From: an uncultured Clostridia bacterium
GTDB taxonomy: Bacteria; Bacillota; Clostridia; UMGS1883
DNA: 64,000 nt
Direction: 5' to 3'
Assembly: GCA_934454525.1 (NCBI GenBank)
Contig: CAKSFM010000004.1
Location: 1-64,000, forward strand
Position 1 is the stretch's first letter, and each line of letters begins with the position of its first letter. Under the pieces are notes generated by a model, which saw only the letters and a list, made by a program, of their open reading frames with translations, ran no database searches and was not told the DNA's origin. Shown piece by piece: positions 33,944 to 42,099 of the stretch. The position numbers and the translations under genes were made by a program.

Positions 33944-35415
33944 CAGTATTCACCGTTGTATATAGGTTCAAGCGCTTTTTGAACTGCCTTATATTTTTTA
34001 AAGAGCGCCCTGTACTTCTTCGTGTTTTCGGGGTTCGGAACGGTTTCCGATACTTTTTTATTGCAGATTTCAAGCGCTTGCCGAGGACTTTTGAACACTC
34101 CGGCGGCAATTCCTGCAAGCATTGCGCTCCCGAACGAGGAATCGGCATACTTCATTTGATTCAGCTTCAATCCGAGACAATCGGCAATCATCTGCCGCCA
34201 AAGGCTGCTTTTTGCTCCGCCGCCGATAATCGCAGCGCTGCCTTGGTGAGGAATATTAAGCGCTTCAAGCGCTTCCTTGCAGTCAAGCATTGACATGGCA
34301 ACGCCCTCCAGAACCGCTCTTGCAAAATGCGCCTTCGTGTGCGATGAACGCACCCCGACAAAATCAGCGCATAATCCGGGATTTGCATACGGCGTCAGTT
34401 CTCCGTTTAAATATGGATGAAAAACAAGACCGTCACAGCCGATATCCACGCTTGCCGCCATTTGGTCAAGTTCTCTGTAATCTCCGCCGAATGTGTCTCT
34501 GAACCATCTGTAAGATGCAGCGCAGGATTTTGTTGCTGTTCCCGGATAGAAAAGCCCGTCAACAATATGGGAATAGTTTATAAGATTTATATCGGGGTAT
34601 GCCCTGTCCGTTACAACGCAGATTCTCCCTGCCGTTGCGAGTTTAAGCGTCATCTGCCCTTTTTCGGCAGCGCCGGCGGCAAACACCTCCATAACAGTGT
34701 CGGTTGTTCCGCAAAGCACCGGCGTACCTTCGGAAAGACCTGTTATATCCGCAGCACTTTTTGTGATTTTTCCGACAATATCCGCAGGTTTCACAATTTC
34801 CGGCAGCGCTGACGTTTCTATTCCGAGGATAGAGCAAAGTTCACCGCTCCACTGCATCGTGTTCACATCGAACATCATTGAACCCTCAGCCTCAATATAA
34901 TCCGTAACATAATCCCCCGTAAGCTGATGCCGCACATAGTCCTTCGCAAACATGATTTTTTTAACTTTTGCCCAGTTATCGGGTTCATTATTCTTAATCC
35001 ATAAAAGCTCCGGAAGCGACCATATTGTATCTGCCTTGTGAAGCACTTGTTTTTCTATAATATCGGAATAATTCTTCTTAAGGAATGCAACCTCGCCTGT
35101 GCTTCTCGTGTCCGTCCAGTAAATTGCCGGCCTTATCACATTAAATTTTTCGTCCATGATTACGGCAGTGTGAGTTGCGGCGTCCAGGGAAACGGCGCAA
35201 ATCTCCTCCGGCGATATTTTGCTTTGCTCAAGCACAGCATGTATATTTCTGCAAGTGGCATTTACCCAGTCCGCAGGATTTTGCTCCGCATATCCTGCCT
35301 GCGGATAGTGCGTGGGATATTCCGTTGTACTCACTGCACAAACTTCGCCGTTTTCACACAAAAGGGTTGCCTTTGACGCACCGCCGCCGAAATCAATTCC
35401 AAGAAAATAACGCAT
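33943..35415 (-). CDS. FGGY-family carbohydrate kinase (xylulokinase-like)
   Basis: A 490-residue sugar kinase. The N-terminal phosphate loop is FLGIDFGGGASKATLL. The central part has SLDAATHTAVIMDEKF and YWTDTRS, with catalytic Asp in PVLCGTTDTVMEVFAAGA. The C-terminal ATP loop is AAIIGGGAKSSLWRQMIADC. The length and the DTRS segment fit xylulokinases, but FGGY specificity is not predictable from sequence. It would phosphorylate a ketose or polyol made by the isomerase-like protein at the operon start. It starts 15 bases after the IolB-like stop. Confidence 0.9.
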   Translation of the reverse strand: MRYFLGIDFGGGASKATLLCENGEVCAVSTTEYPTHYPQAGYAEQNPADWVNATCRNIHAVLEQSKISPEEICAVSLDAATHTAVIMDEKFNVIRPAIYWTDTRSTGEVAFLKKNYSDIIEKQVLHKADTIWSLPELLWIKNNEPDNWAKVKKIMFAKDYVRHQLTGDYVTDYIEAEGSMMFDVNTMQWSGELCSILGIETSALPEIVKPADIVGKITKSAADITGLSEGTPVLCGTTDTVMEVFAAGAAEKGQMTLKLATAGRICVVTDRAYPDINLINYSHIVDGLFYPGTATKSCAASYRWFRDTFGGDYRELDQMAASVDIGCDGLVFHPYLNGELTPYANPGLCADFVGVRSSHTKAHFARAVLEGVAMSMLDCKEALEALNIPHQGSAAIIGGGAKSSLWRQMIADCLGLKLNQMKYADSSFGSAMLAGIAAGVFKSPRQALEICNKKVSETVPNPENTKKYRALFKKYKAVQKALEPIYNGEY

Positions 35416-35430
35416 AACTTCTCAATCCCT

Positions 35431-36216
35431 TTATTTATTAAGCCACTGATGCTCTTCGTCGGTTGTCATGTAAAAACCTCTGTCCTTGCCTGCCATTATC
35501 CAAAGATAGTAATTGTCATACCCCGGCGCTGCATGGAACGGATGGTAACCGCGCGGAATTTCAACGAAATCACCCGATTTAACCGTGTATGTTTCGTCAA
35601 TGTCGCCCTCCATTGTATAAACCTTTTGTATGCCGAAGCCGTTCGGGTTCTTAAACTCATAGTAGTATATTTCTTCCGTTTCCGCTTCTGTCGGCATATT
35701 GTCATCATCGTGCTTATGCGGAGGATAGCTTGCCCATTGTCCGCCCTTGACAAACGCCTCGCCGATGTAAAGCATGTTAGAATCGGTTCTTTCATCAAGA
35801 ATAAAGTGAGCCTCTCTCTCCCAGCCCGGCTTTCCGAGATTTTTGATTATAACATCCTCGGGATTGATTATTGCAGGCTTAAATTCCTTATCTGACGGCG
35901 ACTTGCACACTGCAATCTGAACTTCTCCGCATGCCGTGATTGTAAACGGATTATTTGAAGGCACATAAATGCATGTTGCCGCGCCGTCAAACACATCTTT
36001 TCTTTTGCCGGCGTCCTTAAATTCAAAACCGTTTCCCGAAACGGTGCATTTACCGCCGAGAATAACAAGCGCATATTCCTTGCCCTCCTCACGGTATGCC
36101 TTTTTATCGCCCGCCGCAAGCCTGAGCATATCAATTTCAACTTTTTGACAATAACTGTCCTCTTTTTTAAATATTTCGGATTTTCCGAACTTTTTATTCC
36201 ATGTTCTTTTAAACAT
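35431..36216 (-). CDS. IolB-like 5-deoxy-glucuronate isomerase family protein
   Basis: A 261-residue double cupin. The start at ATG 36216 (MFKRTWNKKFGKS) is preferred; a GTG three codons upstream is also possible, and either overlaps the PfkB stop. The C-terminal cupin carries likely metal ligands in YPPHKHDDDNMPTEAETEEI, then IPRGYHPFHAAPGYDNYYLW, both characteristic of IolB. IolB converts 5-deoxy-glucuronate to 5-dehydro-2-deoxygluconate in myo-inositol breakdown. Here it is next to a PfkB kinase and class II aldolase (the IolC and IolJ steps), but IolG, IolE and IolD are absent, so the real substrate may differ. Confidence 0.88.
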   Translation of the reverse strand: MFKRTWNKKFGKSEIFKKEDSYCQKVEIDMLRLAAGDKKAYREEGKEYALVILGGKCTVSGNGFEFKDAGKRKDVFDGAATCIYVPSNNPFTITACGEVQIAVCKSPSDKEFKPAIINPEDVIIKNLGKPGWEREAHFILDERTDSNMLYIGEAFVKGGQWASYPPHKHDDDNMPTEAETEEIYYYEFKNPNGFGIQKVYTMEGDIDETYTVKSGDFVEIPRGYHPFHAAPGYDNYYLWIMAGKDRGFYMTTDEEHQWLNK

Positions 36217-37120
36217 TCTCTCCACGCTCCCTAAGAAAGTTTATTGTTTCGTCATAGGCCGGCACGCCCTCTCTTGCGCCAACCTTTGTGCATTTAAGCG
36301 CCGACACCGCGCTTGAAAATACACAAGCTTTTTTATAATTCATCCCTTTTGTGACAGCAAATGCAAATGCTCCGTGAAACACATCGCCCGAACCGTTTGA
36401 ATCCACAGCGTCTACCGGAAAGACGGGGTATTTCTCAAACGAAAAACCATCATAAATTATGCCGCCTTTTTTTCCCTGAGTGATTACAACAATCTCCGGA
36501 GAATATTTTTCAAAAAGCTTTTTTGCCGCTTCCCCGGCGTCATTTGCGCCTGTGTGACCAAGGGCAAATTCTTCGGACGGAATCAGAATATCCGCATACG
36601 GAAGAAGCTTTTCAACGTTTTCGTATAATCCTCCTGCGTCATAAAGAACTTTCGTTCCGTTTTTTCGTGCAATTTCTGCTCCTTTAACCGCAGCTTCCAT
36701 ATCATTGCCGTCAACCATCAGTATTTTTGCGTTTTCAATTGCCTTTGCCGCATTTTCATCTATTTCTGTCGGCGGCACGTTCCCCTTGCAAAAAACACAA
36801 GTCCGTGACGCTGAATCCTTTGCAAGCCATATGCATGAACAAAAGCTGTCATATCCGTGCATTATTTTCATGCAGCTTGTGTCAACACCGTATCTCTCAA
36901 AATCCTCTTTCAAAAATCTGCCGCCGCTGTCATCGCTTAAATTGCCTATAAAGGCACATTTTGCACCAAGCTTTGACGCTGCAACAAGTCCTGTTGCACA
37001 TGGTCCTCCGCCGCTCGGTTTCACAGAATCTGCGCGCATTTTTGTGTCTTCCGCCGGATATTTCTCCACGGTGTAAAGCGCGTCAAATACGTTTGCGCCT
37101 ATTCCCACTATCTCGCTCAT
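36209..37120 (-). CDS. PfkB-family sugar kinase (possible IolC role)
   Basis: A 303-residue ribokinase-fold kinase. The substrate-binding GG motif is in KPSGGGPCATGLVAASKLGA. The C-terminal signature is VDAVDSNGSGDVFHGAFAFA, with the catalytic Asp in NGSGD (family consensus DTxGAGD, with Asn for Gly-adjacent Thr variation). The length is typical. It could phosphorylate 5-dehydro-2-deoxygluconate (IolC role) or another keto-acid or ketose before aldol cleavage. It starts two bases after the aldolase stop and overlaps the IolB-like start. Confidence 0.9.
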   Translation of the reverse strand: MSEIVGIGANVFDALYTVEKYPAEDTKMRADSVKPSGGGPCATGLVAASKLGAKCAFIGNLSDDSGGRFLKEDFERYGVDTSCMKIMHGYDSFCSCIWLAKDSASRTCVFCKGNVPPTEIDENAAKAIENAKILMVDGNDMEAAVKGAEIARKNGTKVLYDAGGLYENVEKLLPYADILIPSEEFALGHTGANDAGEAAKKLFEKYSPEIVVITQGKKGGIIYDGFSFEKYPVFPVDAVDSNGSGDVFHGAFAFAVTKGMNYKKACVFSSAVSALKCTKVGAREGVPAYDETINFLRERGENV

Positions 37121-37122
37121 AA

Positions 37123-37962
37123 TTACGCCTTTCCGTCCGCTCCGACAAGCTTGATTTTTTCAGATGCAAGCTTCTTAACAGTTTCAATCGGATGCTTCAT
37201 AAATATATCCACTGCAAGGCTTCTGTCAGGATCATTCAAAATTTCTTTCGTGCCGTCTGCAAACGCGCAGCACACGTCCGTTCCGATATTCATTTTGCGG
37301 ACACCTGCAGCAATTGCCGCTTTTACCTGTTCATCGGGAATTCCCGAGCCGCCGTGCAGCACAAGGGGGATTCCGCCCGTTGCCTCTCTTATAGCCTTAA
37401 CTCTTTCAATATCAAGCTTCGGCGGTTTCTTGTAATGCCCGTGCGCATTGCCGATTAAAACCGCAAGGCAGACAACATTTGTCCTCTTGACAAATTCAGC
37501 CGCTTCTCCGGGATCTGTAAATTCATCCATGGAATCATCGTTGACGCTTCCAATGTGTCCAAGCTCACCCTCAACTTCAACATCTACCGCCGTGCAAATA
37601 TCGACAATATGCTTTGTTGTTTCGGCATTTTCCTCAAACGGATGCACCGAACCGTCGTACATAATGCCTGTTGCTCCCCAGCGGAGCGCCTTTTGAACCT
37701 CAAACTCCGACGGACCGTGATCCAAATGGAAGCAAACGGGAACGGTTGCCTTTCTTGCAGCAGCCACGATTGCCGGGCAAAGGTAATATCCGACTTCTTC
37801 ATTCAAAAGCCGCGGATAAACCTGTATGATAATCGGAGCACGCAGCTCCTCCGCCGCTTTCACAACTCCCATCACAGTTTCCGTGTTGTACACATTGAAC
37901 GCGGGAATTGCAAAGTTGCCCTTTTCCGCCATATCTATAACCGTTTTCAAGCTTACAAGCAT
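37123..37962 (-). CDS. class II fructose-bisphosphate-aldolase-family protein (possible IolJ role)
   Basis: A 279-residue zinc aldolase. Family marks are FAIPAFNVYNTETVMGVVKA, the zinc ligand region VCFHLDHGPSEFEVQKAL, EVEGELGHIG, the second His pair in GNAHGHYKKPPKLD, and LVLHGGSGIPDEQVKAAI, ending NIGTDVC. It cleaves a ketose or keto-acid phosphate to dihydroxyacetone phosphate and an aldehyde; the IolJ reaction (2-deoxy-5-keto-gluconate 6-phosphate) is one candidate. The start overlaps the iron-sulfur gene stop by 10 bases, indicating tight coupling. Confidence 0.93.
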   Translation of the reverse strand: MLVSLKTVIDMAEKGNFAIPAFNVYNTETVMGVVKAAEELRAPIIIQVYPRLLNEEVGYYLCPAIVAAARKATVPVCFHLDHGPSEFEVQKALRWGATGIMYDGSVHPFEENAETTKHIVDICTAVDVEVEGELGHIGSVNDDSMDEFTDPGEAAEFVKRTNVVCLAVLIGNAHGHYKKPPKLDIERVKAIREATGGIPLVLHGGSGIPDEQVKAAIAAGVRKMNIGTDVCCAFADGTKEILNDPDRSLAVDIFMKHPIETVKKLASEKIKLVGADGKA

Positions 37963-39023
37963 TTTGTAACAACCTCCTCAACCTTCATAAGTTCAATATT
38001 TTCCGGCTTTGTTTTTGAAAGCAGCACATATTCTGCCGGAGAAACCGTTACAAGAATTTTTGCGTTAACACCGCCGGCATTTATCCATCTTTTTTCGGCA
38101 ACCTGTTCCATAACTTTCGGCATATATTCGTTCATGATAAGATTTCCGGCAAGCTGAGTGTGTTCTCTGTTAAGCAGCATCTCATGCACCGTTCCGCATG
38201 CCGAAAGAATTTCGCGCAAAGGCTCTGTTTCCTCCAAATCTCTTGCCAGAAGCGGACTGTCCTGAGGAGTAAATTCAAGCTCTGTCTTTTTAACATTAAG
38301 TTTGCCGCTTCTTAAAAGCTCAGCCAAAAATGCAGTAAATGTAACAACCTGCGCCTTAAGGTCAATGCCCCACTCCTTGTACTCGCGCAGCATCACCTTT
38401 GCGTCCGCCGGGTCATAGCAAATTACTTTTTTATAGTTATTCAGTGTTTTTGCGCAGTTTTCCATAACTGCTTTTGTTTCAGCTGCCGCACCGATTAAAA
38501 AGTCCATCGAGTAACCGCTTATCGGCTCATCCTTAAGAATTGTGAAATCCACACCGGCTTTTTTAAGCAGCTCTGCCGCAGTTTTTGCGCAGTCTTTTGC
38601 CCTTGCGTCCTCACCGATGAAAAACAGCGTATCGCCGCCGTCTATTTCGGGAATATCCTTATTTTTGTCTGCTCCGTAGATATTTCCCTTTTCGTTTATA
38701 TTATTGAGCATTGTCATTACATATTCGGGAAGCTTGCCGTCGAGCGCCGCACCGAGCCTTGCTTCTTTCGTGAACATGACGGGATCCCAGCCTGTCACAC
38801 AGTCTGTCATGCAGCCGCCGCAGAGCGAACATTCGTAAACATTGTTTATTATATCGTCCGAATAATCGATTGCGCCGCGCATTACAAGCGAAAGTCCGAG
38901 CGCTCTTGCTCTTGCAGTATTCCTTTCAAGTCCGGTTGCATTTCCGATCGGGCAGACATGATGGCACATCCAGCAAAAACGGCAGTTGTCAATATGTTCT
39001 TTTGATTTCTGTGTAAATTGCAT
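37953..39023 (-). CDS. GlcF-like iron-sulfur oxidoreductase subunit
   Basis: A 356-residue protein; the start at 39023 follows AAGGAGG, eight codons inside the longest frame. Two 4Fe-4S ferredoxin-type clusters are at the N-terminus: CRFCWMCHHVCP and CSLCGGCMTDC. The C-terminal ~230 residues correspond to the CCG-type domain of GlcF/HdrD proteins but appear degenerate, without clear paired CCG motifs. It would carry electrons from the GlcD-like flavoprotein encoded 13 bases upstream to the Etf. The protein is soluble, so a cytosolic complex is expected. Confidence 0.88.
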   Translation of the reverse strand: MQFTQKSKEHIDNCRFCWMCHHVCPIGNATGLERNTARARALGLSLVMRGAIDYSDDIINNVYECSLCGGCMTDCVTGWDPVMFTKEARLGAALDGKLPEYVMTMLNNINEKGNIYGADKNKDIPEIDGGDTLFFIGEDARAKDCAKTAAELLKKAGVDFTILKDEPISGYSMDFLIGAAAETKAVMENCAKTLNNYKKVICYDPADAKVMLREYKEWGIDLKAQVVTFTAFLAELLRSGKLNVKKTELEFTPQDSPLLARDLEETEPLREILSACGTVHEMLLNREHTQLAGNLIMNEYMPKVMEQVAEKRWINAGGVNAKILVTVSPAEYVLLSKTKPENIELMKVEEVVTKCL

Positions 39024-39036
39024 CTCGATTACCTCC

Positions 39037-40464
39037 TTAAAGTCCAAGCTTGAACGGATTCATAATGCCGTTCGGATCAAGCTGCTTTTTAATGCCCTCA
39101 AACACCTGCATTGCGGGGCCGTACTGCTCTTTCATGAGCCTGCCGAGCTTAATGCCCACTCCGTGGTGGTCATTTACCACGCCGCCGTTTTTCAGCGCCG
39201 TTCTCACGCCGCAGTTCCAGATTGCCTGGTGAAGTCTGAACGCTTCATGCGGATCACGCGGCACCTTGTCGCCGTCCACGATAAAGCGGTCATAAATCAT
39301 GCAGCCCCATTCATACCAATGAGAGAAATGCGCAATAAATTTTGCCTGCGGAAAGTTTGTTTCAATTGCTTTCTTCATTTCCCAATAGATATTTTCAATC
39401 TTATCGTAGGGTGCAATTGTATCCATTGTTCCAAAGCACTGCGGTATATCCATCATATATCCCGGATAGAAGAAAGTTATCTTTTCCTTCCACCATTTTT
39501 CACCGTATTCGCTTCCCAGATCCTCCGCTCCGTATTTAGCGAACGTTTCAAGAAGAATTTTCATTTCAAGGTCTGCCATTTCCTTAACGCCCTCTATGGC
39601 GATATTCATAAATGCGCCTTTCTTTTCAACGCCGACAATCTTTTTGATAAGCGACGCGGTTTCTGCCTCATCATAAAGCCGCATTACGGACGGCTTGAAC
39701 TTTTGCAGAAGCTCTCTCCCTGCATTAAAAGCGTCTGTCATATTATGGAACAAAAAGCCTCTGAACTGGCGCGACTCCGGCTGGTCATAAATACGCATCT
39801 GTGCCTTTGTCATAACGCCGAGCGTTCCCTCCGAGCCTATAAAAATCTGATTAAGATCCGGCCCTGCCGCATGCTTGGGTGCAGGCGATGTTTCAATAAT
39901 ATCGCCGTTCGGAAGCACAACCTCCATCTGAAGCACCATATCGTCAATTTTTCCGTACTTTGTAGACGATACGCCTATACCGCGGTGCGCAAGAAATCCG
40001 CCGACGGTTGAGCAGGTAAGCGAAGAAGGATAGTGCATTGTCGCATAACCCTTTTCATTTGCCGCCCATTCGATATGCTTGTATATAGCGCCGGTTCCGC
40101 ATTCTATGTACATTCCCTTTTCGTTTACATCATAGATTTTATTCATTCTCTTTGTATCGAGAACAATGCCGCCGCAAACCGGAATAGCTCCGCCCTGTGT
40201 GCCGCCGCCTGCTCCCCATGTTGTAACGGGAATTTTATAGTAGTTTGCAATTTTAAGAACTGCGGAAACCTCTTTCGCATCTTTCGGAGCAACCACAAAA
40301 TCACCCTCCGGCATACGAAGTCCGCGGTCTGCCCACATTCTTGAAAGCCAGAAGTAGTCAACGCTGTGCGTGAGCTTATCTATGGTTCTTGTAGAGCAGT
40401 TCTCCCTGCCCACCGCATCCTCCAGCTCCGTTGCGATTACGTCAAATAAAAAGTCTGTCATCAT
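39037..40464 (-). CDS. GlcD-like FAD-linked oxidase
   Basis: A 475-residue flavoprotein of the VAO/PCMH family with FAD-oxidase C-terminal domain. The FAD PP-loop is VTTWGAGGGTQGGAIPVCGG, followed by YPSSLTCSTVGGFLAHRGIG and FIGSEGTLGVMTKAQMRI. The C-terminus has NHHGVGIKLGRLM-type ending (VVNDHHGVGIKLGRLMKEQY) seen in D-lactate/glycolate and alkyl-DHAP-type enzymes, and DPNGIMNPFKLGL. It oxidises a 2-hydroxy acid or a sugar/polyol alcohol. With GlcF-like and Etf partners it resembles soluble lactate dehydrogenase-Etf complexes of acetogens. The substrate is unknown. Confidence 0.92.
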   Translation of the reverse strand: MMTDFLFDVIATELEDAVGRENCSTRTIDKLTHSVDYFWLSRMWADRGLRMPEGDFVVAPKDAKEVSAVLKIANYYKIPVTTWGAGGGTQGGAIPVCGGIVLDTKRMNKIYDVNEKGMYIECGTGAIYKHIEWAANEKGYATMHYPSSLTCSTVGGFLAHRGIGVSSTKYGKIDDMVLQMEVVLPNGDIIETSPAPKHAAGPDLNQIFIGSEGTLGVMTKAQMRIYDQPESRQFRGFLFHNMTDAFNAGRELLQKFKPSVMRLYDEAETASLIKKIVGVEKKGAFMNIAIEGVKEMADLEMKILLETFAKYGAEDLGSEYGEKWWKEKITFFYPGYMMDIPQCFGTMDTIAPYDKIENIYWEMKKAIETNFPQAKFIAHFSHWYEWGCMIYDRFIVDGDKVPRDPHEAFRLHQAIWNCGVRTALKNGGVVNDHHGVGIKLGRLMKEQYGPAMQVFEGIKKQLDPNGIMNPFKLGL

Positions 40465-40479
40465 CTTTACCTCTTTTCT

Positions 40480-41883
40480 TTATTCTTCTATTGGATCAAA
40501 CTCAAGCTCAGGAATAAATTTGCAGAATTCTTTAAGTGTTTCGGCAAAATTTCCGTATATTTCACTCATATGGTGAATGTACGGACCATCAATCATTTTC
40601 CGCTCAATTTTTGCCCAGTCTTTAAACTCTGCCCACATATATGTGCCGAAAGTTTTCGGGCCGGAAACGGTTTTAAACTCACCTCCCAAAAGCGTGTATT
40701 TTCCTGCATCACCCTGAAATCTTGCAATTGTATATTCTCCGTCCTTTGCCCTGAAGCTCGGCTTTGTGTTAAACAGCTTCGGTTTTGAATCCTCTGCTCT
40801 GACTGAATACGGAAACGGACCGCAGTGCCATAAAAGCTCGGCATTTTTGTTTTCGGGATGTCTGACCGTAAACTCCCCGAATGTCGGGGCTTGCTTTCCG
40901 CGCGCGGCGCACATTAAAAGCGCGCATGTTATCGCACCGTGAACATCGGACTCGCATGCAACGATATACCCCATATCGTAAAGAATACTCATTGCAAGAC
41001 ACGGATTTGCGCCGAATGCAAGCGGCATTGCTGTCCAACATTCCGAGGAAAGAACGCTTGCGCCGGTTTCTTCGAATATTTCTTTATATACATATACAAA
41101 CGTCAGCATTTTTTTGAGAACTTGATCGTCTAAGCCGCACACGTCATACTTTTTCTTAAGCTCTGCCAAATCTCTCTTAAGCTCTTCATCTCTTGATTCA
41201 AGCGCTTTATTGAATTTATCGCTTACAACCGCCATATTAACATTATTTATGTTAATTCCGAATTTTTCCGTAAGCTCAAGCTCGTTGTACATAACGCTTT
41301 TAAAAGGTGTGAGTCTTGTTCCGACCTGCACAACGTTCAGATTTTTAAAGTTTTTAACCATCGTCACAACTGACAGAAAGCGGCTGAAGCCGCACCTGAA
41401 CACATCGCTCTCAACAGGACAGTTTTCAATATACGAAAACGGTACCTTATAGCGGCGCAGCTGCTTGCTGATTGCAAAAAGTCCGCACTGCGAATCCGTG
41501 TAGCGCTGTCCGTCCTCCTCAAAAACCATGTCCTGAGGTCCCCATAAAAGCACAGGCAATCCCATTTTTTTAGCCAGCTGCCCGCAAACCTCTTCATTTC
41601 CGAAATTACAGTTTATTATAAAAACCGCGTCCACATTTTGCTGCCTTAAATAGTCGCACACTTTGTCGCAGTCGGAATTTTTGTAAAGAACTCCAAGCTC
41701 GTTGAGCCATTCAAGGTCACAAAATTCCGTTTGTTCATCCCCGAAATTGTTCCTTATATATCCGATCGTTTTATTCTTGATTTCAACACCCTTTGCCGGT
41801 TCAAATATTCCTTTTCTTGTGGCAAAATCACCAAGATCCCTGACATCGGGAATTAAACCGATTTTTAATTTGTAATTAAGCAT
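40480..41883 (-). CDS. L-fucose/L-arabinose isomerase-family protein
   Basis: A 467-residue protein; the start at 41883 (MLNYKLKIGLIPDVRDLG) follows GGGAGCGG. It shows the three-domain layout of the fucose/arabinose isomerase family: an N-terminal nucleotide-fold part (VDAVFIINCNFGNEEVCGQLAKKM), a middle part with the Glu region (GASVLSSECWTAMPLAFGANPCLAMSIL), and a C-terminal barrel with AELLWHCGPFPYSV and PYIHHMSEIYG. Metal-binding Glu/Asp/His positions are plausible (ECW, CESDVHGA, HHM). It probably interconverts an aldose and ketose, or is a related enzyme of a less common substrate. It is the first gene of the operon. Confidence 0.8.
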   Translation of the reverse strand: MLNYKLKIGLIPDVRDLGDFATRKGIFEPAKGVEIKNKTIGYIRNNFGDEQTEFCDLEWLNELGVLYKNSDCDKVCDYLRQQNVDAVFIINCNFGNEEVCGQLAKKMGLPVLLWGPQDMVFEEDGQRYTDSQCGLFAISKQLRRYKVPFSYIENCPVESDVFRCGFSRFLSVVTMVKNFKNLNVVQVGTRLTPFKSVMYNELELTEKFGININNVNMAVVSDKFNKALESRDEELKRDLAELKKKYDVCGLDDQVLKKMLTFVYVYKEIFEETGASVLSSECWTAMPLAFGANPCLAMSILYDMGYIVACESDVHGAITCALLMCAARGKQAPTFGEFTVRHPENKNAELLWHCGPFPYSVRAEDSKPKLFNTKPSFRAKDGEYTIARFQGDAGKYTLLGGEFKTVSGPKTFGTYMWAEFKDWAKIERKMIDGPYIHHMSEIYGNFAETLKEFCKFIPELEFDPIEE

Positions 41884-41897
41884 ATTTACCGCTCCCT

Positions 41898-41991
41898 TGA
41901 AAATAATTTTCATTTTTTATCATTATTTCTGTTGTTATTATAGCACTTGACGAAAATAATTTCAATAGTAATATGAAAAATTTTTTCATAT
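41898..41991. promoter_or_regulatory. candidate RpiR operators and operon promoter
   Basis: TGAAAATAATTTTCA (41898-41912) is a perfect 7-1-7 palindrome, and ATATGAAAAA-N-TTTTTTCATA (41971-41991) a second one. Both contain the TGAAA...TTTCA pattern seen for RpiR-family sites. Between them is the minus-strand promoter TTGAAA (41965-41960), 17 bases, TATAAT (41942-41937). Confidence 0.65.
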
Positions 41992-42037
41992 TTTTTTAAA
42001 CAGACCGGTGCAATCAGCCGTAAATATCAAATTATAT

Positions 42038-42066
42038 TTGACAAATTATTTCAAATGCAATATAAT
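42038..42066 (+). promoter_or_regulatory. promoter of the RpiR-family regulator
   Basis: TTGACA (42038-42043) and TATAAT (42061-42066), spacing 17 bases, 33 bases before the chosen ATG. It is a full consensus match. Confidence 0.85.
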
Positions 42067-42099
42067 ATAGTAAAAATAAAGTTTTTACGGAGTAACTGT

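Noticed and set aside
38986..40011. 341-codon frame opposite the GlcD-like gene
   Set aside because: Shadow frame without a ribosome binding site or domain; the minus strand has full family motifs.
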